DNA from: Streptomyces spororaveus
GTDB taxonomy: Bacteria; Actinomycetota; Actinomycetes; Streptomycetales; Streptomycetaceae
Assembly (NCBI RefSeq): GCF_016755875.1
Contig: NZ_BNED01000005.1
Location: 3,920,001 to 3,984,000 of the forward strand
Direction: 5' to 3'
Length of the DNA stretch: 64,000 bases
The notes beneath the pieces were generated by a model. That model made no database searches and was not told where the DNA came from. It saw only the letters and a program-made list of their open reading frames with translations. Below are positions 24,153-34,934 of this stretch, in pieces. How positions within the stretch are numbered: the stretch's first letter is position 1; the number at the start of each line of letters is the position of its first letter. Both the position numbers and the translations under genes were made by a program.

Positions 24153-25465
24153 GACGGTTCACCCTCCGCACGGGGATCCGCTGGAAGATCACAGTCGCCA
24201 TCGCCTCCGTGGGCGCCCTCGTCACGATCGCGCTCAGCCTGGTGGTGCACAGTGCTGCCCGTGTGTCGATGCTGGAGAGCGCCCGCGAGGTGCAACTGGA
24301 CCGCGTGCAGTTCATCTCCCGCAACGTCGACGCCGGACGCAAGCCGCCCATGGGGGCCAAGCTCAACGACCCCGAACTGCCCGCCGAACTGCGGCACAAG
24401 GCGCAGTCGGGACGGCGCGGGACCTACATCCAGGAGCGGCCGCAGGGGCTGCCCGAGGTGTGGGCCGCCGTACCGCTCGGGAACGGGCAGGTGCTGTCGC
24501 TGCACACGCCGTTCCGGGAGGGCGCCAACCTGATCCCCGACCTGGACCGGGCCCTGGTCATCGGCGGCATGTCCGCCGTCATCGGCGGCTCGGCGCTCGG
24601 CGTGCTCATCGGCGGGCAGATCTCGCGCCGGCTGCGCAAGGCCGCGGCCGCCGCGCAGCGGGTGGCGCACGGCGATCCCGATGTACGCGTACGGGACGCG
24701 GTCGGCGGTGTCGTACGCGACGAGACCGACGACCTCGCGCGGGCCGTGGACGCCATGGCGGACGCCCTCCAGCAGCGGCTGGAGGCCGAGCGGCGGGTGA
24801 CCGCGGACATCGCGCACGAGCTGCGGACTCCGGTGACGGGCCTGCTCACGGCGGCGGAACTGCTGCCTCCGGGGCGGCCGACGGAGCTGGTGCGGGACCG
24901 GGCCCAGGCCCTGCGCGCGCTGGTCGAGGACGTACTGGAGGTGGCCCGGCTGGACAGCGCGTCGGAGCGGGCCGAGCTCCAGGACGTGGCGCTGGGCGAG
25001 TTCGTGAGCCGGCGCGTGACGTCGCTGATGCCGGAGGCGACCGTACGGGTCGTCGCGGACGAGATCGTCAGCACCGACCCGCGCCGCCTGGAGCGGATCC
25101 TGGGGAACCTGCTGGCCAATGCCGCCCGGTACGGGCAGCCGCCGATCCAGGTCGACGTCGAGGGCCGGGTCGTCCGGGTCCGGGACCACGGGCCGGGCTT
25201 CCCGGAGGCACTGCTGCGCGAGGGGCCGAGCCGCTTCCGCACCGGGTCGACGGACCGCGCGGGTGTGGGGCACGGACTGGGGCTGACCATCGCGGAGGGC
25301 CAGGCGCGCGTGCTGGGCGCCCGGCTGACCTTCCGTAACGTGGCCGCCCGGGGCGGCTCGGAGCGCGCGGGCGCGGCGGCGGGCGCGGTGGCGGTCCTGT
25401 GGCTGCCGGAGCACGCTCCGACGGCGACGGGCAGCTTCCCGATCCTCACGCTGCCGCAGGGCTGA
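24149..25465 (+). CDS. cseC: sensor histidine kinase CseC
   Basis: 438-aa membrane kinase from ATG 24149. TM1 is WKITVAIASVGALVTIALSLVV (about residues 11-32). An extracytoplasmic sensor loop of about 110 residues follows, then TM2 (ALVIGGMSAVIGGSALGVLIGG), a HAMP-like region, and the dimerisation domain with phospho-acceptor His223 (TADIAHELRTPVTG). ATP-binding boxes include ILGNLLANAARYG (N-box), VRDHGPGFP (G1) and GVGHGLGLTIAEG (G2). It phosphorylates CseB in response to cell-wall antibiotics in S. coelicolor. The 273-nt gap after cseB and the coupled small ORF leave the real N-terminus open. Confidence 0.93.
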   Translation: MRRFTLRTGIRWKITVAIASVGALVTIALSLVVHSAARVSMLESAREVQLDRVQFISRNVDAGRKPPMGAKLNDPELPAELRHKAQSGRRGTYIQERPQGLPEVWAAVPLGNGQVLSLHTPFREGANLIPDLDRALVIGGMSAVIGGSALGVLIGGQISRRLRKAAAAAQRVAHGDPDVRVRDAVGGVVRDETDDLARAVDAMADALQQRLEAERRVTADIAHELRTPVTGLLTAAELLPPGRPTELVRDRAQALRALVEDVLEVARLDSASERAELQDVALGEFVSRRVTSLMPEATVRVVADEIVSTDPRRLERILGNLLANAARYGQPPIQVDVEGRVVRVRDHGPGFPEALLREGPSRFRTGSTDRAGVGHGLGLTIAEGQARVLGARLTFRNVAARGGSERAGAAAGAVAVLWLPEHAPTATGSFPILTLPQG

Positions 25466-25536
25466 ACCGGGGCGGGTCGGGCGGGACGGGTACCGGGCCG
25501 TATCCGCCCGGAGGCCGGTGACTTAGCATCCGTGGC

Positions 25537-26763
25537 ATGACCGACGGTACGAATCCCCCGAGCCACCCGCAGCCCGAGCCCGCCCCGGGGAGCGGCGGAT
25601 ACGGGTTCCCGCCGGGACCGCCCGCGCAGGACGGCTACGGCTACCCGACCCCGGCGGGCGGCTACGGCTACCCGCAGGCGGGACAGCAGCCCAACCCGTA
25701 CCAGCAGGACGCGGGCGGCGGTTACCAGGATGCGGGCGGCGGTTACCCGCAGGACGCGGGGGGTTACCCGCAGGACACGGGCAGTTACCCCCAGGACGCG
25801 GGCGGCGGACAGTGGCCCCCGGCCCAGCCGGGCTTCACGAGGCTGGCCGGTCCGGACCTGGCCGGGGCGTCGCAGCAGCCGGACTGGGAGGCCATGGCCG
25901 ACCGCTCGGCGGCCGAGCGGCGCAAGAAGCGGCTGTGGATGCTGGGCGGCGGGGTGACCGTACTGGCGCTGCTGGCCGGCGGCGGAACGTTCTTCCTGCT
26001 GGGCAACGACGACGACGGACAGGACGCCCAGCCCTCGAACTCGGCCTCCGCCTCGCCCGAGCCGGAGGACGCGAAGGGGCCCGCCGCCTACACGGCGACC
26101 GTCGCGGGCGACGACACCCTGCTGCGCGACAGCTACGGCAGCATGGGCATCCGGCTGGGCCCCGACCTCAAGGTCGGCCCACTGGGCAAGCGCTTCCAGG
26201 TCATCGGCAAGGGCACCGGGAACTCGTGGGCGCAGTCCGCCGAGCCGGTCGTGGACGTGACCAAGAGCTTCACCGTCACGGCCCGCGCCTACAACTCCGC
26301 CGCCAAGGGCTCGCGGATCATCATGAGCCAGGGCGACGGGGAGTCCTTCTCCTTCGAGCTGGGCGTGAACGAGGTGAACGGCAAGCAGGCCTGGATCTTC
26401 CGCGTGCAGACCGGCGACAAGGGCGCCGCCGCCACCACGCGGACGGTCACCGCCGAGGGGCTCAACATGGTGAAGACGCCCACCTTGCTGATGGCCACCT
26501 ACGACGCCGAGAAGAAGGCCATCGCGCTCTACGTCGACGGCCAGAAGGCCGGCGAGACCCCGGTGCCGCCCATCTGGCAGGCCCCCGGTCCGCTCCAGCT
26601 CGGCCGCTCCAAGCACCACAACATCTGGACCGGTCCCTGGCAGGGCGCCCTGCACAGCCTCAAGACCTACGACATGGCCTTCACGGCGGAGCAGGCCGCC
26701 GCCTACAAGGAGGGAAAGCTCGAGCCGTCGCCGAAGCCGACCCATGCCTGGCTGCTCACCTGA
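25537..26763 (+). CDS. LamG-domain membrane protein with Gly/Tyr/Pro-rich N-terminus
   Basis: 408 aa. Residues 1-100 are low complexity: GGYGYP repeats followed by a run of YPQDAGG-type repeats (about 57-92), a disordered cytoplasmic segment. One membrane helix (KRLWMLGGGVTVLALLAGGGTFFLL) lies near residues 133-156. After an Asp/Ser-rich linker, the C-terminal 215 residues form a concanavalin/LamG-like jelly-roll: FTVTARAYNSAAKGSRIIMSQ, LMATYDAEKKAIALYVDGQKAGE and PLQLGRSKHHNIW..WQGALHSLKTYD. This fold binds glycans or proteins outside the cell. It lies downstream of cseC and may be envelope-related. The start at ATG 25537 is clear. Confidence 0.9.
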   Translation: MTDGTNPPSHPQPEPAPGSGGYGFPPGPPAQDGYGYPTPAGGYGYPQAGQQPNPYQQDAGGGYQDAGGGYPQDAGGYPQDTGSYPQDAGGGQWPPAQPGFTRLAGPDLAGASQQPDWEAMADRSAAERRKKRLWMLGGGVTVLALLAGGGTFFLLGNDDDGQDAQPSNSASASPEPEDAKGPAAYTATVAGDDTLLRDSYGSMGIRLGPDLKVGPLGKRFQVIGKGTGNSWAQSAEPVVDVTKSFTVTARAYNSAAKGSRIIMSQGDGESFSFELGVNEVNGKQAWIFRVQTGDKGAAATTRTVTAEGLNMVKTPTLLMATYDAEKKAIALYVDGQKAGETPVPPIWQAPGPLQLGRSKHHNIWTGPWQGALHSLKTYDMAFTAEQAAAYKEGKLEPSPKPTHAWLLT

Positions 26764-26869
26764 CCGGTGAGCAGGGCGGGCCGGCCGGTACAACGGGTGC
26801 AGCACCCGCGGCGGATGCCGTGGGTGCTGCGGGTACTGCGAGTACTGCGGGTGCCGCGGGCGGCACGGG

Positions 26870-27463
26870 TCAGACGCGGACGCCGTTGGTGCGCAGGAAG
26901 GCCACCGGGTTGACGGCGGAGCCGTAGTTCGGGGTGGTGCGGATCTCGAAGTGCAGGTGCGGGCCGCTGGAGTTGCCGGTGTTGCCGGACAGGGCGATCC
27001 GCTGCGAGGCGTTGACCTTCTGGCCGATCCGGACCTGGATCTTCGAGAGGTGCGCGTACTGCGAGTACGTGTTGTTCGCGTGCTTGATCACGATGGCGTT
27101 GCCGTACGCGGGGCCGTCGCCGCCGCCGTTGGGGCCCGCCTTGACGACCACGCCGGCGGCCGCGGCCTTGACCGGGGTACCGACCGGAACGGCGAAGTCC
27201 TGGCCGGAGTGCTTGTGGGACCACATGGTGCCGCCCTTGCCGAAGGTCGCGGACAGCGTGTACTTCTCCAGCGGCTTGTCCCAGAGACCGGTCTTCGAGG
27301 CGCCCGCGGCACCGGCGGCGCCGGCGGCCTTGGCGGTGACGGCGGTCTGCGGGGCGTCTGCGAACGCGGCGGTCGTGCCCGCCCCGAGGGCCAGCACCGC
27401 ACCGAGAGCGGTGGTGCCGACAGCGATACGGGTACGACGGGTGTAGACGCGCTTCGCGAACAT
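26870..27463 (-). CDS. secreted M23-family metallopeptidase (peptidoglycan hydrolase)
   Basis: 197 aa. GGAGGTCTGCAC directly precedes ATG 27463, which fixes the start. An export signal with basic N-terminus (MFAKRVYTRRTRI) and hydrophobic core ends near residue 37 (AFA-DA). The lysostaphin-type M23 domain covers about residues 80-190. The zinc site is visible as HSGQDFAVPVGTPV (His and Asp) and the HLHFE motif near residue 170, so it should be an active endopeptidase. The likely substrate is peptidoglycan cross-bridges. The long, structured 5' leader suggests regulation of its mRNA. Confidence 0.93.
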   Translation of the reverse strand: MFAKRVYTRRTRIAVGTTALGAVLALGAGTTAAFADAPQTAVTAKAAGAAGAAGASKTGLWDKPLEKYTLSATFGKGGTMWSHKHSGQDFAVPVGTPVKAAAAGVVVKAGPNGGGDGPAYGNAIVIKHANNTYSQYAHLSKIQVRIGQKVNASQRIALSGNTGNSSGPHLHFEIRTTPNYGSAVNPVAFLRTNGVRV

Positions 27464-27700
27464 GTGCAGACCTCCGGGGCCGGGGACAGGGGGCTTCACA
27501 CCTGTCGGAGGCATGAAGTGACCCGGCACGATCGAGCGAGTGCCGGGCTGGCTCATCCTTGGTAACCCGCGCCCCGGTACTTCCCCAAACCTCCCGATTA
27601 CTAGCGGAACTCGTAGCGGCGCCCGTGTGACGCGTCCCGTTGACGCCTCTCTCCAGGGACAAAGGTCCCGCGGCAGGTCCTGTTTGATCTACGAAACGAC
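27464..27700 (-). promoter_or_regulatory. structured 5' region of the M23 peptidase gene
   Basis: This 240-bp region contains no gene. It includes a perfect 8-bp stem-loop, CCCGGCAC (27522-27529) / GTGCCGGG (27540-27547), and a second inverted pair CTTCA (27494-27498) / TGAAG (27514-27518) closer to the gene. Several Streptomyces cell-wall hydrolase genes carry a c-di-AMP riboswitch in this position, but I could not match the ydaO consensus here. The type of control is therefore open. Confidence 0.4.
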
Positions 27701-27766
27701 CTAGTACGTCCGATATGTCCTGTGCGGCTTGTCACCGAAGCCAGGACGGTTTGCGACCCACGTCAC

Positions 27767-27772
27767 TAGGCT
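27767..27772 (+). promoter_or_regulatory. putative -10 element; leaderless start of the NACHT gene
   Basis: TAGGCT at 27767-27772 lies 8 nt before GTG 27781. Transcription would start about at the GTG itself, which suits the absence of a Shine-Dalgarno and suggests a leaderless mRNA. The same TAGGCT hexamer precedes the Ser/Thr kinase gene at 5658. Confidence 0.45.
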
Positions 27773-27780
27773 CCAGCGTC

Positions 27781-30729
27781 GTGGACGCATCGGTGGTGGG
27801 GATCCGGCTGGCCTCGGGGGTCGTGACCCCCCTCGTCAGGAAGCTCTTCCGGCAGGAAGAGGCGGGCGCGGGGCTCGTGGACCGGCCGCACCGCATCTCC
27901 TCCTACGTGGCCTGGCGCGAGAAACGCGGCCTCGGCGCGGCGGACCTGCGCCGGCTCGCAGACCGACTGGTCGAGGAGGCGTTACGGGCCCCCGGGGAGC
28001 GGCCCCTGCCGCCCGGCGAAGAGGCGGGCGTGGCAGCGGCCCTCGCCGCCACCCTGTACGCGCTGGGCGACCTCACCCTGTCCGACGTGGAGGCCGTCCG
28101 CCTCGGGCCGCAGGCCTTCGCCCGGCAGCTCCGGGCCGCCGCACCGCACCCCGGACTCTCCCGGGACGCCGAGCTCTTCCACTCCCGCCTGGTGGACCTG
28201 GCCTGCCTGCACATCCTGAACTTCTTCACCCGGCGTTCCACCTTCGTGGCGTCGACCCTGGTCGAGCAGAGCCGGCTGCACGCCGAGACCATCGCCAAGG
28301 TGGACGAACTGCTGACCCGCCTCCCCCGCCAGGACGGCCGGGACACCGCCTTCGAGGCCCGCTACCTGGACTACCTGGCCCGGCGCCACAGCGCCCTCAC
28401 CATCTTCGGCCTGGACCTGGAGCCGGGATCCTCCCGCTGGCCGCTGGACGCGGCGTACGTGAGCCTGGAGGTCACCGCCGCCCCCGGGACCCGGGCCGAG
28501 GCGCTCCCCGCCCCCTACTCCCTGCCCGCCGAACGGCTGCCGGCCGAGCACCACCGCGTCCTGCTGCGCGGCGAGGCCGGATCCGGGAAGACCACCCTGA
28601 TCCAGTGGCTGGCCGTCTCCGCCGCCCGGGACCCCCGCGCGGGGACCGTCCCCTTCGTCCTGCCGCTGCGCAGCCTGACCCGGCACGGGGAGCGGCTGCC
28701 CGCGCCCCACGAGTTCCAGGCCGGCTCCCCGCTGGCCGGGGAGGCCCCCGAAGGCTGGGAGGGCCGGGTCCTGCGCGACGGCCGCGCCCTCCTGCTGGTC
28801 GACGGCGTCGACGAGATCCCGGCGGCCGAACGCGACCGGGCCCGGGACTGGCTCGCGAACCTGATGACCGCCTACCCCGGCAACCGCTGGCTGGTCACCT
28901 CACGGCCCTCGGCGGTCCGCCCGGACTGGCTCCGGGACGAGGACTTCACCGAGGTGACCCTGGCACCGATGAGCTGGGCGAACGTCGGGGCCTTCATCGA
29001 GCGCTGGCACACCGCCGCGGCGGCCCCGGAGGGGTACGCGGACCTGCTGCTGGACTCCGTACGCACCAAACCGGACCTGGCGCGCCTCGCCACCAACCCG
29101 CTGCTGTGCGGACTGATCTGCGCCCTGCACCGCGAGCGCCGGGGATTCCTGCCGGCCGGCCGCAAGGAGCTGTACACGGCCGCCCTGTCGATGCTGCTGC
29201 ACCGACGCGACCGCGAGCGGGGCCTGCGGCTGCCCGACCTGGCCGAGGAGCCCCAGCTGCAACTGCTCCAACGGCTCGCCCACTGGCTGATCCGCAACGG
29301 CCGCACCGAGATGGACCGGTCCCGGGCCGAGGATCTGATCGCCGGCGCGCTGCCGGCCGTCCCCGTCGCCCGTGTCCTGGGCGAGGCGCCGCTGGTGTAC
29401 CGGCACTTCCTGGAACGCACCGGACTGCTGCGGGCGCCCACCGAGGACACCGTCGAGTTCGTCCACCGCACCTTCCAGGACTACCTGGGCGCCCGGGCCG
29501 CCCTCGACGAGGGCGGGGTCGGCGAGCTCGCCGGGCACTCGGACGACGACCAGTGGGAGGACGTCATCCGCATGGCGGTCGCCCAGGGGCGGCCGCGCGA
29601 GCGCACCGAGATCATCCGGGCCCTCCTCGACCGGGGCACCGACCGGTCCGTGCTCCTCGCCTACGCCTCCCTCCAGTTCGCGGCGGAACTCGACCCCGCG
29701 CTGCGCGCCGAGGCCGAGGCCGCCGTACGGCACCTGCTGCCGCCGCGGAACATCGACGAGGCGCAGGAACTCGGCCGGACGGGCCCGCTGGTGCTGGAGC
29801 TGCTCGCCGACCCCGGCACGGCGGACGATCACGAGGCCCTGATGGCCGTCACAGCGGCCGGCGAGACCGTCTCGGAGCTGGCGATCCCCTACCTGGCGCG
29901 CTTCCACGACTCGTCGTCGCCGGAGGTCCGGCGGGCCCTGGTCTCGCTGTGGGGCCGCTTCGACACCCGCGCGTACGCCCGGGAGGTGCTCGCACGCCTC
30001 ACCCCGCCCCCGACCGGCCTGCTCGTGCGCACGGACACCCAGGCCGACGCCCTGTGCGCCTTCGCCGGGCCCCCGGGCCTCGTGGTCGGCAGTGAGGTGA
30101 CCCGGCCCGCCTTGTCGGAGCTGTTCTCGCGCGTCAGGGTGTCGGAGCTGAGTATCGACGGGCACCGGAACCTCGGTGACCTCGACTTCCTGCGCGGTCA
30201 GACGTCACTGGAACGGCTGCGCATCAGCCGGTGCGACCCCTCCACCGACGTGAGCGGCCTGCGGCGCCTGCCCCTGCGGACCGCGCACCTGGACTTCGGC
30301 ACCCCGGGCGTGCACGAGGCCATCGCGACCTGGGACCACCTGAGCCACCTGGAGCTGTACTCGCCGCAGCCGTGGTCGGCCCGGAGGCTCGCCCCCGGGG
30401 CGCGTCTGGTGCACCTGGTCCTGGACACCCCGGCGGCGGACGTGACGGACCTGGGCCGGCACACGGAGCTGCGCGTCCTGAACCTCGGCCACCGCTGGCG
30501 GCCGGCAGGCCCGGCGGACTGGGCGGAGCTGTCGCGGCTGGAGCGGCTGGAGGAGCTCGCCGTGCCGGAGGAGGCGCTGGAAGGGCTCGTCCGGCACGTC
30601 CGGCTGCCGGCTCTGCGGACCCTGCAGCTGTACGGGGACCGGACGCTGGCGCCGGGGATGGAGGAGCGGCTGGGCGAGCGGTTCCCGGGGGCCGTGGTGG
30701 AGCCGTACGGCCCCGTGGGTGAGCAGTGA
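27781..30729 (+). CDS. NACHT-domain NLR-like ATPase (bNACHT type)
   Basis: 982 aa from GTG 27781. The N-terminal 250 residues are helical (GVVTPLVRKLFRQEEAG..YVAWREKRGLGAADLRR), like the N-terminal helical domains found on bacterial NACHT proteins. The STAND ATPase follows: Walker A GEAGSGKTT (264-272), Walker B LLLVDGVDEIP (D341-E345), and WLVTSRPSAVR as sensor. A helical arm contains EFVHRTFQDYLGARAAL, the classic NACHT 'FLAARYL'-like motif. The C-terminus has leucine-rich-like repeats (LSELSIDGHRNLGDLDFL, LERLRIS, LRVLNLG). Such proteins include anti-phage immune receptors; a role in defence here is inference. It is flanked by core genes on both sides. Confidence 0.9.
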   Translation: MDASVVGIRLASGVVTPLVRKLFRQEEAGAGLVDRPHRISSYVAWREKRGLGAADLRRLADRLVEEALRAPGERPLPPGEEAGVAAALAATLYALGDLTLSDVEAVRLGPQAFARQLRAAAPHPGLSRDAELFHSRLVDLACLHILNFFTRRSTFVASTLVEQSRLHAETIAKVDELLTRLPRQDGRDTAFEARYLDYLARRHSALTIFGLDLEPGSSRWPLDAAYVSLEVTAAPGTRAEALPAPYSLPAERLPAEHHRVLLRGEAGSGKTTLIQWLAVSAARDPRAGTVPFVLPLRSLTRHGERLPAPHEFQAGSPLAGEAPEGWEGRVLRDGRALLLVDGVDEIPAAERDRARDWLANLMTAYPGNRWLVTSRPSAVRPDWLRDEDFTEVTLAPMSWANVGAFIERWHTAAAAPEGYADLLLDSVRTKPDLARLATNPLLCGLICALHRERRGFLPAGRKELYTAALSMLLHRRDRERGLRLPDLAEEPQLQLLQRLAHWLIRNGRTEMDRSRAEDLIAGALPAVPVARVLGEAPLVYRHFLERTGLLRAPTEDTVEFVHRTFQDYLGARAALDEGGVGELAGHSDDDQWEDVIRMAVAQGRPRERTEIIRALLDRGTDRSVLLAYASLQFAAELDPALRAEAEAAVRHLLPPRNIDEAQELGRTGPLVLELLADPGTADDHEALMAVTAAGETVSELAIPYLARFHDSSSPEVRRALVSLWGRFDTRAYAREVLARLTPPPTGLLVRTDTQADALCAFAGPPGLVVGSEVTRPALSELFSRVRVSELSIDGHRNLGDLDFLRGQTSLERLRISRCDPSTDVSGLRRLPLRTAHLDFGTPGVHEAIATWDHLSHLELYSPQPWSARRLAPGARLVHLVLDTPAADVTDLGRHTELRVLNLGHRWRPAGPADWAELSRLERLEELAVPEEALEGLVRHVRLPALRTLQLYGDRTLAPGMEERLGERFPGAVVEPYGPVGEQ

Positions 30730-30748
30730 CCCGTCGGCCTGACGACAG

Positions 30749-30793
30749 AAAAAGGGGCGGCCCCGGGACCGAAGTCCCGGGGCCGCCCCTTTT
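30749..30793. terminator. bidirectional rho-independent terminator between NACHT gene and clpC
   Basis: AAAAA (30749-30753), a 16-bp perfect stem GGGGCGGCCCCGGGAC (30754-30769), loop CGAA, the complementary arm (30774-30789) and TTTT. It is a textbook two-way terminator between convergent genes. Confidence 0.95.
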
Positions 30794-30808
30794 ACCGCTC
30801 AGTCGCGC

Positions 30809-33334
<2,526 letters not shown>

Positions 33335-33796
33335 CGTTTATCGCTCCTCAGAGCGGTCGGGCAGTTCGGGGTCGGTCCCCGCCCTGTCCTTCCGCATGCT
33401 AGTCCCGCGGGGCGGGACAGCTCATTCCAACTGCCGACATCCGTCTGCGGCTCACCCCTGCATCAGCGGGAAAACCGGCTTGAAGAGCCGACAACTGCTC
33501 CAACTCGATGGTGCGAGACGATGTTCCCGCAGGCCAGGCAGATACCCGTCATGCGTGTACGCCGACGGCGAACGGAGGCCCGTCAAATCAGCGTGTCGCC
33601 CCGATCCACTAGGAATGTCTTACCCGTAAGGACTGACACTCCATGCCGGTGGCACCGGTTCCCTCCGCTAAGGGCGAACACAGTTGCGTCCCGAATGTGG
33701 ACTCCGTACTGCACGGATGTTTACGTTCCGCACGGCGGTGAGTGCGGTGTGTCACATCGAGCGTAACCCCGGGGCGTTTCGGAAGTTGCTCCGGAC
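33335..33796. other. clpC upstream region / divergent intergenic region
   Basis: 462 bp without a supported gene. The region serves clpC (leftward) and the next gene (rightward). A minus-strand TTGACG (33586-33581) is followed by the ClgR-like box and could be part of the clpC promoter. The DNA is lower in GC than the coding flanks, as expected for promoter DNA. Frames crossing it are shadows. Confidence 0.5.
33557..33573. promoter_or_regulatory. putative ClgR binding box upstream of clpC
   Basis: GTACGCCGACGGCGAAC contains CGC-CGACG-GCG, a full match to the actinobacterial ClgR half-site pattern CGC-YNANR-GCG as I recall it from Corynebacterium. Its reverse complement begins GTTCGC, the start of the streptomycete ClgR box. 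ClgR activates clp protease genes. Position, target gene and sequence agree; binding is inferred. Confidence 0.55.
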
Positions 33797-34429
33797 ATGG
33801 CCGTGACCCTTCCGCCGTTCGCCCCGTTGACCGTGCCGCCGTCCCGCCCGGCGCCCGAGGAGGACGCGTGCGCCTCCTGGTACCGGAGAGTGCTCGGCTG
33901 GACCGTGACGGGCGGGCCGCCCGCCCAGCTCGCGACCGGGGTCCGGTTCGACGTGCTGGAGCTGCCGTCCGACGCGGGGGCCGCGCTGCTGCGCAGGCCC
34001 GTCGACACCGGCCCGGTGGCCCTGATGGGGCGCCGGATGCGGTTCCTGGTGGCCGCGGGGAGCGCGGAGGAGCTGGACGGGCTGCTCGACTGGCTGGAGT
34101 GGGGCGGAGTCGCCCTCGATCTCACCGCCCTGGGTGCGGGCGGCCGGATCACCGCACCGCTGCCGCCGGGACATTCCGTACGGGACGGGAGTCCCCGGGG
34201 GGCCGCCGTGTGGCTACGGCCCCCCGAGCAGGGGTGCGAGGCAGTTCTGCCTGCCCTGTCCGGTCCGGGACAGGGTGCCGGTCCCGGGCGGGTGAGCGCC
34301 GGGCCCGATCTCGTGCGCCTGGTCTCCGCGGCGGCGACGGAATGCCACCGCGCGCGGCTCCGGCGCCGTACGCCCCTGCGGAGCGCCGTGGCCGGGCCTC
34401 CCTCACGGGCCGGCCGGGTCAGTCCCTGA
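33797..34429 (+). CDS. conserved hypothetical protein, possibly prim-pol-like
   Basis: 210 aa from ATG 33797. Residues 25-130 look conserved: SWYRRVLGWTVTGGPPAQLATGVRFDVLELP and VALMGRRMRFLVAAGSAEEL. This weakly recalls the N-terminal part of bifunctional primase/polymerase-type proteins found in streptomycetes, without clear catalytic acidic residues. The C-terminal 40 residues are Arg-rich (HRARLRRRTPLRSAVAG). No signal or membrane segment is present. It is divergent from clpC and convergent with lsr2. The function is unknown and the prim-pol link is a guess. Confidence 0.75.
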   Translation: MAVTLPPFAPLTVPPSRPAPEEDACASWYRRVLGWTVTGGPPAQLATGVRFDVLELPSDAGAALLRRPVDTGPVALMGRRMRFLVAAGSAEELDGLLDWLEWGGVALDLTALGAGGRITAPLPPGHSVRDGSPRGAAVWLRPPEQGCEAVLPALSGPGQGAGPGRVSAGPDLVRLVSAAATECHRARLRRRTPLRSAVAGPPSRAGRVSP

Positions 34430-34433
34430 CGGG

Positions 34434-34769
34434 TCAGCCCCGGTTCTCGTAGGCGTCGCGGATGTCCTGCGGCACGCGACCGCGGTCGTTGACGCTCATG
34501 CCCTGGGACTTCGCCCAGGCGCGGATCTCGGCGGTGTCCGGGTTGCCGGACGCCGCCGCCGTGCGGCCCTTGGCGCGACCGGCGGACGCGCGGCCACCGG
34601 TGCGGCGGCCGCCCTTGGTGTACGGGTCGAGCAGACCGCGGAGCTTTTCAGCGTTGGCGGTGGTGAGGTCGATCTCGTAGGTCTTGCCATCCAGAGCGAA
34701 CGTCACCGTCTCGTCCGCCTCGCCACCGTCGAGGTCGTCGACAAGAAGGACCTGAACCTTCTGTGCCAC
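34434..34769 (-). CDS. lsr2: Lsr2 nucleoid-associated protein / xenogeneic silencer
   Basis: 111-aa DNA-bridging protein that silences AT-rich, often foreign DNA. The N-terminal oligomerisation domain includes AQKVQVLLVDDLDGGEADET and VTFALDGKTYEIDLT. A basic linker (KGGRRTGGRASAGRAKGR) joins the C-terminal DNA-binding domain (IRAWAKSQGMSVNDRGRVP), where the RGR motif enters the minor groove. GTG 34769 has an AAGGAAA ribosome site. Streptomycetes usually carry two Lsr2-type proteins; this clpC-linked copy is the main silencer in related species, judging by context. Confidence 0.96.
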   Translation of the reverse strand: MAQKVQVLLVDDLDGGEADETVTFALDGKTYEIDLTTANAEKLRGLLDPYTKGGRRTGGRASAGRAKGRTAAASGNPDTAEIRAWAKSQGMSVNDRGRVPQDIRDAYENRG

Positions 34770-34934
34770 CGGGATTTCCTTTCATCGAAAAGCAGTACGC
34801 GGAAAGGAAACCGCTTTTGCCTGGAAAACACAAACCCCCGGGGAGAGGTTCGAGACCGCAACAGGGCGGGAAACGTACGCGATTCGGACATAGGCCACAG
34901 GTGCGCGGAGGGCCGGAAAAGCTGAGGCCATCGA

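Noticed and set aside
24088..25338. Alternative frame across cseC
   Set aside because: It is out of frame with the clear TM, His-box and ATP-binding motifs of the kinase and lacks conserved content.
27464..27700. c-di-AMP (ydaO) riboswitch before the M23 gene
   Set aside because: The expected conserved core, including the CAGCTAACC-type 3' end, could not be found. I kept only the observation of a structured leader.
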